Source: Cellulophaga baltica (GTDB lineage Bacteria; Bacteroidota; Bacteroidia; Flavobacteriales; Flavobacteriaceae). Taken from it: 64,000 nucleotides of DNA. The translations under genes were made by a program, and so were the position numbers. This document shows, piece after piece, positions 34,905 to 43,288 of this stretch. The stretch's first letter is position 1; every line of letters begins with the position of its first letter. The DNA lies in assembly GCF_018861125.1 (NCBI RefSeq), contig NZ_JAHKQN010000019.1:1-64000 (forward strand), in the 5' to 3' direction. The notes under the pieces were generated by a model, which did no database searches, was not told where the DNA came from, and saw only the letters and a program-made list of their open reading frames with translations.

Positions 34905-37139
34905 ATGATAGATAGAATTAAACAAATAGAAGGAGTTGGAAAGTTTCTTTCTGCTAAAAACTTAGGTGGATTGAAATTTAGTGAATTCAACTTAATTTAT
35001 GGTGGAAATACCAGAGGTAAAAGTACTTTAACTGCTATTTTTAAATCATTAAAACTAGGAGACAAAAGTGTTATCGAAGGTAGAAAAACCTTCGGAGTTT
35101 CTTCTCAAAAAATAGTTATTCAATTAGCAAATGAAGGAGAAATATCCTTTTCTAGTAACAAATGGAATAACGGAATTAAGGATATTATAATTTTTGATGA
35201 AGATTTCATTAACAATAATGTTCATCTGGGTGGTCAAATAATTTATGATAACCAAAAAAGTTTGAATTCAATAATTATTGGAGAGGAAGGACAAAAGTTA
35301 GCTATCGAAATAGAACAATTACAAAGTGAAATAAGTAAAGTTACTGCAAACAAAAAAAAACACGGAAATATTTTTACAAATAGATTTCCTGAAGCACCAA
35401 TAACATTACAGAAATTCAGAAAACTTAAGAATATAGAAGATATTGACAAAGAAATTTTAAAAGTTGAAGCCCAAATTGACGATTATAATAATCAAGACAA
35501 TATAAAATCGAAATGCAATCAAATTGAAAATGTCTTTTCTTCGATTCCAGAATATTCAATTATCAACCTTTTATCTAAACATTTTAAATTAAACAAGGAA
35601 TATGTAATTGAACATATTCAAAAAACTTGGAACAAGTCTGAGAACTCATTTAATTTCCTACAACAGGGTTTTCAATTGCTTAAGGAAGAACCTAAAGACT
35701 GTGTTTTTTGTGGTCAATCACTGAATATTGATGCTTTAAAATTATTAAATGAATATTCTAAATTATTTTCTAAAGAATTTATCGATTTTCAAAAGCAGAT
35801 ATCGTCAGTAATAAACGACTTCAATAACTGGAACATAGAACTTGCTATCAGTCAAATAAAGACAATAGGTGGAATGATTAAAATTAACATTGACATTCCT
35901 AAAGATAAACTCATTGAATTAAAAAATGAATGCAACAATGAATTTAATAAAAAATTGAATGACCTTTCATATTCTATAAATTTTCAAGAATTTGAAGAAC
36001 TTATCAAAACATTTGAAGACATAAAAGAAGAATATAATACTCAAAAGAAATCGAAATTAAAAGAAATCAATATCGATTTGAAAGAGTTAAAATCAAAACT
36101 TTCAACATTACAGTTTACTAAAATCAGATATTCAACTACTGAAAATTGGGAGAGTTATTTTGAGAAAAAAGATGATTTAGACAAAGAATTTAAATTACTA
36201 AAACAGAAACGAGAACAAAAAAGGGAGGAATTAGAAATTTATGGTAGAGAAATTTATAAAAAAAATCATCAGACAATAAATGAAGTTCTATCTAACCTTC
36301 AAGCAGATTACAGACTTGATGAATTTATACCTTTGAAAAAAATAATTGGTAAAACTGAGAGAATTTTTTCTTTAGTTTTTTATAATAACCACAAAATAAC
36401 TCTAGAGACTGAAAACTCTGCAATCCCAAATTTCAAAAACTCATTAAGCGAAAGCGATAAAAGAGTACTGGCTTTTTCATTTTTCATCTCTCTTTTAAAG
36501 AATAATGAAAAATTAAATAATAAAATTATAATTCTAGACGACCCTTTTTCAAGCTTAGATAAAGAAAGAAGAAGAGCAATTATCAAAGAGATTCAAAATA
36601 TTTCTTTTAATAGCACTATGTCAAAACCTAAACAAATAATTATTTTAACACACGAACTTGATTTTTATAAGTGGTGTTTAATTAAGTTTCCTGAAGCGAC
36701 AGCTTTAGAAATACAAAATGAAGGAATGCAGGACGGAATTAAAAAAAGTACAATTTTAAGAACAAATAAAGAATTATATCTGGAAAGTGATACTCGGAAA
36801 GATTTAAAAGAAATCATTAAACTAATTGATAATAATATTACACCGACTGAAATTGAAGGGTTATTTTCAAAATCTAGAAAAATATTAGAAGACGTGTTTA
36901 CTAAAAAATATTACAGTCATCTTAAAGAAGATATTAAGAGTAGAAAGAGCATAAGAACTTTTACTGAGACATTAAAGTCTAATAATGTCAATCAATTTGA
37001 AACACAAAATAAGTTTAGTCAAATTATAAACCTTTGTGACGATTTAAATATTGAATTGCATAATAATGAATTAAAGAATGAAGGAGAAAATGGAATAAAC
37101 GTACTTCAAGACTTTATAAAATGTTTAGAAATAATATAA
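34905..37139 (+). CDS. RloC-like AAA_13 ATPase with zinc-hook-type CxxC
   Basis: A 744-residue SMC/ABC-type ATPase. Walker A is GGNTRGKST at residues 33-41. Long coiled coils flank a CVFC pair (Cys 266 and 269), which resembles a zinc hook. LSESDKRVLAFSFFISLL is the ABC signature, and Walker B is IIILDDPFSSLD near residue 545, followed by the H-loop ILTHELDF. This architecture is shared by RloC and related AAA_13 proteins; RloC is a DNA-damage-responsive anticodon nuclease. The C-terminus carries RKILE and later LHNNE, but a full PrrC-type nuclease triad cannot be confirmed. It is the only gene of cassette B (34879-37154). Confidence 0.78.
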   Translation: MIDRIKQIEGVGKFLSAKNLGGLKFSEFNLIYGGNTRGKSTLTAIFKSLKLGDKSVIEGRKTFGVSSQKIVIQLANEGEISFSSNKWNNGIKDIIIFDEDFINNNVHLGGQIIYDNQKSLNSIIIGEEGQKLAIEIEQLQSEISKVTANKKKHGNIFTNRFPEAPITLQKFRKLKNIEDIDKEILKVEAQIDDYNNQDNIKSKCNQIENVFSSIPEYSIINLLSKHFKLNKEYVIEHIQKTWNKSENSFNFLQQGFQLLKEEPKDCVFCGQSLNIDALKLLNEYSKLFSKEFIDFQKQISSVINDFNNWNIELAISQIKTIGGMIKINIDIPKDKLIELKNECNNEFNKKLNDLSYSINFQEFEELIKTFEDIKEEYNTQKKSKLKEINIDLKELKSKLSTLQFTKIRYSTTENWESYFEKKDDLDKEFKLLKQKREQKREELEIYGREIYKKNHQTINEVLSNLQADYRLDEFIPLKKIIGKTERIFSLVFYNNHKITLETENSAIPNFKNSLSESDKRVLAFSFFISLLKNNEKLNNKIIILDDPFSSLDKERRRAIIKEIQNISFNSTMSKPKQIIILTHELDFYKWCLIKFPEATALEIQNEGMQDGIKKSTILRTNKELYLESDTRKDLKEIIKLIDNNITPTEIEGLFSKSRKILEDVFTKKYYSHLKEDIKSRKSIRTFTETLKSNNVNQFETQNKFSQIINLCDDLNIELHNNELKNEGENGINVLQDFIKCLEII

Positions 37140-37147
37140 AAAACTAA

Positions 37148-37344
37148 GCACAACAATGGCTATAGTTAATACGGGTTTTGGTGCTTAACCCAAAGTTCAG
37201 AGCTTTTAACTAAGTCCGCCAAATCTTTTGATTTGGCTTTAAAAATGAAAAGATAAAACAAAATAAAAAGCTTTGGCTAAGTGCTTAATTGGAAATTAAT
37301 TACTTTTAATTCCCGTACTAACCATAGCCTAATCGTTACCACAC
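37148..37344 (+). repeat. attC-like site 2 (197 bp)
   Basis: AACAATGGCTATAGTTAATA plus CGGG on the left pairs with CCCGTACTAACCATAGCC (37314-37330) on the right before CGTTACCACAC. It has the same apex hairpin GCCAAATC/GATTTGGC (37218-37237) as site 1, although the outer stems differ in sequence. Confidence 0.8.
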
Positions 37345-37358
37345 ATTTGAGAAAAAAT

Positions 37359-37976
37359 ATGACTAAAGAAGAAATAATAGCACATTGCGACCGAATTATT
37401 AAAGACGCTCAAAATCAACCTCACGGTGGACTGACTCAAGCTCGTGAATTTTTGAGAGTTGTCGCTGGCGAAGAAAGTTCTTTCTTTAAGACATTATCTC
37501 AGATTCAAAGTCGGGCGATTGATGCACAAAAGTCAAATAGAGTTCGTGAAGTATTAACATCATTTTCTCAATTTGTACAGAACGACCTTTTACGGAGTAT
37601 TTCTTTAGAACGTGAAATCCAAATCGATACAGTATCTGATTATCTCGAACAAGCAGAAAGTTTACTCAATGACAAAAAAGTTCATCCAGCTGCGCCAGCA
37701 GTTATTATCGGAGCATCATTAGAGGAATTTTTAAGAAACTGGTTGGAAGAAGAGGGAACTGATTTGACGAAAATTAAAAATAGCCTTGATGCATATTCGT
37801 CTGAATTAAAAAGGTTAGAAAAAATAACTAAACAAGACGTTAAAGATATAGTTTCTTGGGGCGGAACTCGAAATGATGCTGCTCACGGACATTGGGAAAA
37901 TGTTGCAGATAAGAACAGAATTAAAATTATGCTTGACGGAGTTAATTTATTTATGAGAAAATACGGAACGGAATAA
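37359..37976 (+). CDS. Small HEPN-domain protein
   Basis: A ~205-residue helical protein. ATG 37359 lies 24 bases into cassette C. The longer frame from 37281 would begin inside the attC-like site and is rejected. The C-terminal half reads as a HEPN domain: HPAAPAVIIGASLEEFLRNW, then a DIVSWGGTRNDAAHGHWENV helix with RNDAAH (R-x4-H, about residues 171-176), the RNase motif of HEPN toxins. The N-terminal half has no recognisable domain. It stands alone, without an obvious nucleotidyltransferase (MNT) antitoxin. Confidence 0.7.
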   Translation: MTKEEIIAHCDRIIKDAQNQPHGGLTQAREFLRVVAGEESSFFKTLSQIQSRAIDAQKSNRVREVLTSFSQFVQNDLLRSISLEREIQIDTVSDYLEQAESLLNDKKVHPAAPAVIIGASLEEFLRNWLEEEGTDLTKIKNSLDAYSSELKRLEKITKQDVKDIVSWGGTRNDAAHGHWENVADKNRIKIMLDGVNLFMRKYGTE

Positions 37977-37980
37977 AAAC

Positions 37981-38185
37981 GTGTGGTAACAATGTATATA
38001 AAAAATAGCGCGAGTCATTGCTAAAACAAAGATTCGGGCATTTTTAGGAAGTCGCCAAATTTTTAAATTTGACAAATTCCCAAAAATAAAATAATTAATA
38101 AAATTTAAAAATTCGGCTTGAATTTATTCCGAAAAGTTATCGCTTATTTTCAGCGCTACTTTTCATATACGAGCCGTTGTATGCC
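37981..38185 (+). repeat. attC-like site 3 (205 bp)
   Basis: GTGTGGTAACAATGTATATA with AAAAATAGCGC pairs with GCGCTACTTTTCATATACGA before GCCGTTGTATGCC. Apex hairpin GCCAAATTTTTAAATTTGAC (38054-38073) is a variant of the one in sites 1 and 2. Confidence 0.8.
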
Positions 38186-38215
38186 ATTAAAAACCAGCAA
38201 AATCAATTAATCAGA

Positions 38216-39364
38216 ATGGATGGAGGATATTATGCAATAAAAGGATTTGAATTTCAAATAGACAAAACACTTCTTGAAGTTCTTACCTCGTCTAGTAATG
38301 ATTCAGTGGTTAGACTTGAACAAATTCAAGACATTGATACCGATGATTACGTTATGCAGGTAAAGTACAAAGAAGCGACAAAATTGAATCCTTCTGTTAT
38401 TCGAAAACCTATAATTCAATTAATTGAGGAATATAGTTCTGATCCGAACAAGGACTATATTTTATATTGTTATTTCGCTGATAATAATGGCTATAATGAA
38501 ACGGTAGATTCTGTACTTCTTGACAAGATTTTAGGTAAGGAGGAAACTACTTTTTCAGTCTCATTAAAGACCAATTTTTTAACTAAGTTCAAACTTCGTT
38601 TTTCTCCTGAATTTCAAAATCAGTATGACATAGTAATAGATAAATTGCAAGAACTTTCTTTTTGCGGTTCTCAAGATGATGCGCGATATTATTACTCTAT
38701 CCTTGTTGATTTCTTGCGCAAAAAAGTAATAAACAATCCACCTTCAGATTTGGGTTCGAGACAAGTGACCAAGGGGGAATTACTTTCTCATCTAAACAGT
38801 GGCAGACGAATTGTATTTATGCCTGCATACAAAGAGTTTATTGGACAACAAGAATATTTCAAATTACTTAAATCTCGTTTTCTTAGGCCAAGAAAGAATC
38901 AAAATACAATCTTCAGATTTGGAAATGTGGAAGTGGAAGATTCTTGCACCCTTGGATCTCTTACGCATCAAATCGTAGAAAAACACTACTACAAAGCAAC
39001 TCATGATGTCAAGCCGTTAACTTTTATTATTACAGACGATAAAATTGAGGATGTAAAAAAGCATTTTATATCACAGAATTGTCCTTTTAATGATGGTTGT
39101 GAGACAATTCAGTTTAACCAAAAACTTTTTGAATCACCTGCTATCATCAATAAGAAAATCTCAGGAAGAAGGACAACCAATAGTTTATCAAAAACTTCAT
39201 TCAAAGCCAGATTGGTTTCAGAGTCTACTTTTAGTCAGATGTCTGAATTCGGAATCCAAGGTTCCTGGGTATTAATAAACACTCCCAGACACCAATTAAT
39301 CGGTGAAACGGACTTCCAAATAATTAACCAATTAAACACTCAACAAATACTAAAACTCTTTTAG
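38216..39364 (+). CDS. DUF4297/Cap4-type dsDNA endonuclease, partner of HerA
   Basis: A ~382-residue protein whose N-terminus matches the DUF4297/Cap4 nuclease fold: GGYYAIKGFEFQIDKTLLEV, then VRLEQIQDIDTDDYVMQVKY, the E-x-D and Q-x-K residues of a PD-(D/E)xK-type active site (about residues 32-50). The remaining ~300 residues have no family I can name. The frame opens with TTG 38177 inside the cassette-start sequence, so ATG 38216 is preferred. It ends one base before the herA-like gene, and both share cassette D. Such pairs are known as DUF4297-HerA antiphage systems. Confidence 0.72.
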   Translation: MDGGYYAIKGFEFQIDKTLLEVLTSSSNDSVVRLEQIQDIDTDDYVMQVKYKEATKLNPSVIRKPIIQLIEEYSSDPNKDYILYCYFADNNGYNETVDSVLLDKILGKEETTFSVSLKTNFLTKFKLRFSPEFQNQYDIVIDKLQELSFCGSQDDARYYYSILVDFLRKKVINNPPSDLGSRQVTKGELLSHLNSGRRIVFMPAYKEFIGQQEYFKLLKSRFLRPRKNQNTIFRFGNVEVEDSCTLGSLTHQIVEKHYYKATHDVKPLTFIITDDKIEDVKKHFISQNCPFNDGCETIQFNQKLFESPAIINKKISGRRTTNSLSKTSFKARLVSESTFSQMSEFGIQGSWVLINTPRHQLIGETDFQIINQLNTQQILKLF

Positions 39365-39365
39365 C

Positions 39366-41153
39366 ATGGACTCAAATAATTTTAAAATCATTAACGTTTC
39401 TTCAACTTCACTAAGTATTGAAATCGTTGATCCCACCCAGTTTGACGACCAGTTCAATCTAGGGAGTTACATAAAAATTCCATATAAAAACAACGATACT
39501 AAATTCGTTGTAGGTATAATAGAAAACTATCGTATTAAAGATGAAGATAATGGCGATGACGAAACAGACTCAACTCCTCCATCGTTTGTCCTAGAGGTTA
39601 AACTCACTGGTACAATAGATACAGAAGGTGGTGCTCCAATATTTGAACGAGGTGGGCATGGCATTCCACTACCTCCTAATAACGGAATTGCCTTGCTAAC
39701 AGAGGAAGAGTTGAATGGGATATTTACCACAAAAATGTCCGAAAATGAAAGGTTTTATTTTTCAGAATTAACAACAAAGGAAATACGTATTCCTGTTAAT
39801 GGCAACAAATTTTTTAATAAACACTTTGCTATAGTTGGATCAACAGGGTCTGGAAAATCCCATACAGTTGCTAAAGTAATACAAGAAGCTGTTAGTCAAA
39901 AAAATGGACAGTATGATGGGTTGAACAACTCTCACATAGTAATCTTTGACATACATGGTGAATATGAACAAGCATTTCCAGACGCTCAAATTCTTAATGC
40001 TTCAAATCTTTCGCTACCATATTGGATGTTAAATGGAGATGAACTCGAACAGTTATTCTTAGACACTGGTGATCGCAACAATTACAACCAATCTTCCGTG
40101 CTAAGGAAAATAATAACAGAAAACAAAAAAAAGCACAATTCAGGTATAGATAAAATTCATTTTGATTCACCTTTAAAATTTGACATTACAGAAGTTTATA
40201 ATTGTCTGTATAATGTGCAAACAGAATCTATTAATTCTAAGGCTAGTAACAGATATATGGTTGTTGGAGAATGCGAAGGCTATAATGCTGGAGATTCAAC
40301 TACTATCGAAAGTGGTCTTGAACTAACTCAAGAAGCTAGAATACTTAAATATTTTGAATCCAAGTTAGAATTTTACCCCAATAAAAATCAAAGTGTTGCG
40401 AATGGAGTTTATGCCGATGGAACACTAGATAAGTTTGTCGAAAGATTAGAGAATAAACTCCAGAATTTAAGATTAGAGTTTCTTTTTGGAAATCAATCTA
40501 GGGATATTTCATTTGAGGATACTGTCAAGCAATTTATTGGTTTTAGAGATGATAATAAAGCCAATGTAACTATTATAAATTTGGGAGGAATTCCTTTTGA
40601 AGTTCTCAGTATAACCGTTTCTTTAATCTCAAGAATTCTATTTGATTTTGGCTTCTTTTTCAATAAAACTCTACAACAAGGAGAAAAAACAAAAACTCCT
40701 ATTCTTCTCTTATATGAAGAAGCCCATATATATGTTCCTAAAAGTGATCTGCTAAAATATAAAGCATCAAAACTAGCTATTGAAAGAATTGCGAAAGAAG
40801 GTCGAAAATATGGAGTTACATTGGGTATTGTAAGTCAAAGACCTTCCGAAATATCAGAAACAATATTTTCTCAATGCAATAATTTTATAGCCATGAGACT
40901 AACAAATCCTGAAGACCAAAACTATGTAAAGAGATTGTTGCCTGATACTTTAGGTAATTTAACTGAAACTCTTCCTACGCTTCAGTCTGGAGAAGCATTG
41001 TTAATAGGTGAATCAATTGTTCTCCCTTCTTTAGTGAAAATAGAAAGATGTGATCCTGAACCAAAATCATCTGACATTGAATACTTTGAAATATGGAAAG
41101 AACAATGGAAGAATGTAAACTTCGAAAACATTCTAAACGAGTGGAAAAATTAA
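39366..41153 (+). CDS. HerA-like ATPase of a DUF4297-HerA defence pair
   Basis: A 595-residue HerA/VirB4-superfamily ATPase. An N-terminal HAS-barrel-like beta domain (~1-100) precedes Walker A GSTGSGKS at residues 158-165, HIVIFDIHGEYEQAF with the HerA-type D-x-H-G-E, the Walker B segment LLLYEEAHIYVPK near residue 447, and the arginine-finger region GRKYGVTLGIVSQRPSEISE with sensor SQRP. HerA forms hexamers that activate or load a partner nuclease, here the adjacent DUF4297 protein. An internal NurA partner is absent, which favours defence over repair. Confidence 0.85.
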   Translation: MDSNNFKIINVSSTSLSIEIVDPTQFDDQFNLGSYIKIPYKNNDTKFVVGIIENYRIKDEDNGDDETDSTPPSFVLEVKLTGTIDTEGGAPIFERGGHGIPLPPNNGIALLTEEELNGIFTTKMSENERFYFSELTTKEIRIPVNGNKFFNKHFAIVGSTGSGKSHTVAKVIQEAVSQKNGQYDGLNNSHIVIFDIHGEYEQAFPDAQILNASNLSLPYWMLNGDELEQLFLDTGDRNNYNQSSVLRKIITENKKKHNSGIDKIHFDSPLKFDITEVYNCLYNVQTESINSKASNRYMVVGECEGYNAGDSTTIESGLELTQEARILKYFESKLEFYPNKNQSVANGVYADGTLDKFVERLENKLQNLRLEFLFGNQSRDISFEDTVKQFIGFRDDNKANVTIINLGGIPFEVLSITVSLISRILFDFGFFFNKTLQQGEKTKTPILLLYEEAHIYVPKSDLLKYKASKLAIERIAKEGRKYGVTLGIVSQRPSEISETIFSQCNNFIAMRLTNPEDQNYVKRLLPDTLGNLTETLPTLQSGEALLIGESIVLPSLVKIERCDPEPKSSDIEYFEIWKEQWKNVNFENILNEWKN

Positions 41154-41164
41154 ATAGTAAAAAC

Positions 41165-41236
41165 GGCATACAACAATATGTATAGTGCATAGCACCCTTC
41201 GGAATGCTACGACACCATACATTAACCGTTGGGCAC
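41165..41236 (+). repeat. attC-like site 4 (72 bp)
   Basis: A compact palindrome of classic attC length. AACAATATGTATAGTGCATA with GCA pairs with TGCTACGACACCATACATTA before CCGTTGGGCAC. The right tip GTTGGGC fits the integron R' consensus GTTRRRY exactly. Confidence 0.8.
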
Positions 41237-41255
41237 AAGCTGAAAAAAACAAAAT

Positions 41256-43043
41256 ATGAGAAAAACATCATCATCACATTGGAAAAATCTTTCTGACTTA
41301 GAAGGTCTTTTATTTTTTGCGCAAACTGTAGATGAAATGTTATTCGAATACACTTTGGACTCATACAAACCAATGGCATTAAATTGTCGATTATTATGTA
41401 TTGAATGCTTAAGTACTATTGGAGAAATTAGAGATGGCTTTATGCCAAAAAAAAATCTTCAATCTGTTTTAGAAGAGTTAAAATGGAGTTTGGAGAAAGA
41501 TATTGCAGCCAAAAGCATTTTAGGGAAAAAATTTGAATTTTATTTAAACCAAATAAAACCTAATGAAATAAAACTTAAAACTTTAGAAAATGTAATAAAG
41601 TTTATTCATAACCATTTTAGTCAACGAAAATATCTCAAAGAAGTAAAAAAATGTCTTTATCAGCTTGTTGCGGAGGGCAAACAAAAAGAAAAGATAAAAA
41701 ACCTAACAAGCTCTCTGCTTACTGAGTTAATTAACTATGGTTATCATCCGAATCATATTGACTATCAGAACTACCATTTCTTTTTTGACACATCTAAAAA
41801 CCAAGAAGTAAAAGAAGTAAAACAGCTAAAAGACTTCTACAATTTATTTAATTTCGAATCAAATGAATATACAGTAGTCTTTATTGGAAGTATATTGTTT
41901 AGAGAATTTAAAGAAACATTAAATAAATATGATATTGTTGTTACTAGGACATACAACTGCTTTTCAACAATACCAGGAGATATTTCATTCCAAAAAAGTA
42001 GACGAAATAACGAATCATTCATTATTTGTTCTAAAGTTGATGGTTTGGACCACCACTCTGCTAGAGAAAATATAGAAAAATTTCTAGGACAAGTAACCAA
42101 TCTCTTTAATTTCTTTCATCACAAAGAGAAACCAAAAATAAACGACATTAGTATAGTTTCTCGAACAAGTGACAATTATGTTGTTGTAATTGATAAACCA
42201 ATAAAATCAATTCTAAAAACAAAAAGTGATGAATATCCTAACATTGCTGCGAAATCAGTCGAAAAGGTTCTAGAAGGTTTTAAATTCGATGGCGAATCAA
42301 CATATCGTTTTTCAAGAAGCATAGATTTACATAGTGCCGCACTTTCAGCTTCAGCAATTGAAAATCAAATGCTTGATTTATGGGCAGCATTAGAAACTTT
42401 AATACCCAAGTCTAACGAATCAAATAAGGATAGAATCGTACAAATAGCAGACCAGCTAATTCCATTTCTACAAATCAATTACATTGAAAAACAGTTTGCT
42501 GAATTATATGATAACTTAGAAAATTGGGATAGTGATTTTTTTCTTGAGCAACTAAAGAAGGCAAAAGGTTTTGAGGAAAATAATCCAATTGTATCAGTAG
42601 CAGCACTCGTAACTTTAAGTGAGAATAAGGATTTACGTTTAAAAATCTATGAAAAATTAGATGACTTTCCTTTGCTAAAAAATAGAATATATGGTATTCA
42701 CGAAATGTTTAATTGTCCTAAAAACATAAAGAAAGTCCTTTCTAAGCATTACACTAAAATAGGTTGGCATTTAAGAAGAATTTATCGCACTAGAAGTTTA
42801 ATTATCCATTCAGGCTCATATCCTACATACACTCAAATTTTAATTGAACATCTTCATAATTATTTAGATATCCTTGTAAAAAAGTTGATTGAATTAGGGA
42901 GCGAGAAGCAAATTGGAACAATTGAACAGGCAATTTTAGAAATAAATACAACTTTAGAGTATCATAATGATTTATTGGATAAGCACCAAGATGAGGATTT
43001 AACAATAGATAATTTCAAAGAATCTCTACTAGGAATAAAATAA
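41256..43043 (+). CDS. ApeA-like HEPN protein
   Basis: A 595-residue protein with a large N-terminal part of no clear family and a C-terminal HEPN-like domain: the AIENQMLDLWAALETLIPKS helix near residues 365-385, and HLRRIYRTRSLIIHSGSYP near 507-525 with R-x4-H (RSLIIH) followed by SG, as in ApeA-type antiphage RNases. A YxxRN/S-x-IxHSG pattern is typical of that group. It is the only gene of cassette E (41228-43057). An abortive-infection role is inferred from the family and from the company of other defence-like cassettes. Confidence 0.68.
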   Translation: MRKTSSSHWKNLSDLEGLLFFAQTVDEMLFEYTLDSYKPMALNCRLLCIECLSTIGEIRDGFMPKKNLQSVLEELKWSLEKDIAAKSILGKKFEFYLNQIKPNEIKLKTLENVIKFIHNHFSQRKYLKEVKKCLYQLVAEGKQKEKIKNLTSSLLTELINYGYHPNHIDYQNYHFFFDTSKNQEVKEVKQLKDFYNLFNFESNEYTVVFIGSILFREFKETLNKYDIVVTRTYNCFSTIPGDISFQKSRRNNESFIICSKVDGLDHHSARENIEKFLGQVTNLFNFFHHKEKPKINDISIVSRTSDNYVVVIDKPIKSILKTKSDEYPNIAAKSVEKVLEGFKFDGESTYRFSRSIDLHSAALSASAIENQMLDLWAALETLIPKSNESNKDRIVQIADQLIPFLQINYIEKQFAELYDNLENWDSDFFLEQLKKAKGFEENNPIVSVAALVTLSENKDLRLKIYEKLDDFPLLKNRIYGIHEMFNCPKNIKKVLSKHYTKIGWHLRRIYRTRSLIIHSGSYPTYTQILIEHLHNYLDILVKKLIELGSEKQIGTIEQAILEINTTLEYHNDLLDKHQDEDLTIDNFKESLLGIK

Positions 43044-43054
43044 AGCCAGTGCCC

Positions 43055-43121
43055 AACAAAGAACTGAGGTAAAAAACAAACAAAATCTTCATTAAATTTA
43101 GATACTATTATTCTAGGCTTA
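43055..43121 (+). repeat. Dispersed repeat, copy 3 (right edge of array)
   Basis: Matches copies 1 and 2 from AACAAAGAACTGAGGTAAAA through CTAGGCTTA. The terminator hairpin region then diverges into a longer, imperfect hairpin ending in GAGC and eight T residues (about 43144-43154). Its first AAC is the end of GTGCCCAAC (43049-43057), the R'' of cassette E, so the repeat takes the place of a full attC here. Confidence 0.75.
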
Positions 43122-43288
43122 TACATTCAAAAATAGATTATTTGAGCTTTTTTTTAGTATATTGATTTTCTATATAATTAGGCAATATTAAAGCTTAAGT
43201 TTTATAATGTAGTCTTCCTGATTTATAGTTAAATTTTATATATAACAAGCTTAATACGTTATTAAATAAGCCTATTTCTCCAATTTAA

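Larger units (their letters stand above)
33666..43057 (+). mobile_element. Integron-like gene cassette array without integrase (CALIN-like)
   Basis: Five units, all read left to right, are separated by imperfect palindromes. Unit ends match as exact reverse complements: GTTATGTGC 33748/GCACATAAC 34684, GTTGTGC 34879/GCACAAC 37148, GTTACCACAC 37335/GTGTGGTAAC 37981, GTTGTATGCC 38176/GGCATACAAC 41165, and GTTGGGCAC 41228/GTGCCCAAC 43049. That unit-specific pairing is what integron cassettes show, because R' and R'' pair in the folded attC of the same circular cassette. Genes in the units suggest antiphage and toxin functions. The boundaries are seen directly. Mobility by an integrase elsewhere in the genome is inferred. 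Confidence 0.8.

Noticed and set aside
37281-37358. Longer N-terminus for the HEPN gene of cassette C
   Set aside because: It would begin inside the attC-like site and cross the cassette boundary at 37335; ATG 37359 fits the cassette layout.
38177-38215. TTG start for the DUF4297-like gene
   Set aside because: The TTG lies within the GTTGTATGCC cassette tip; the conserved domain starts right after ATG 38216.
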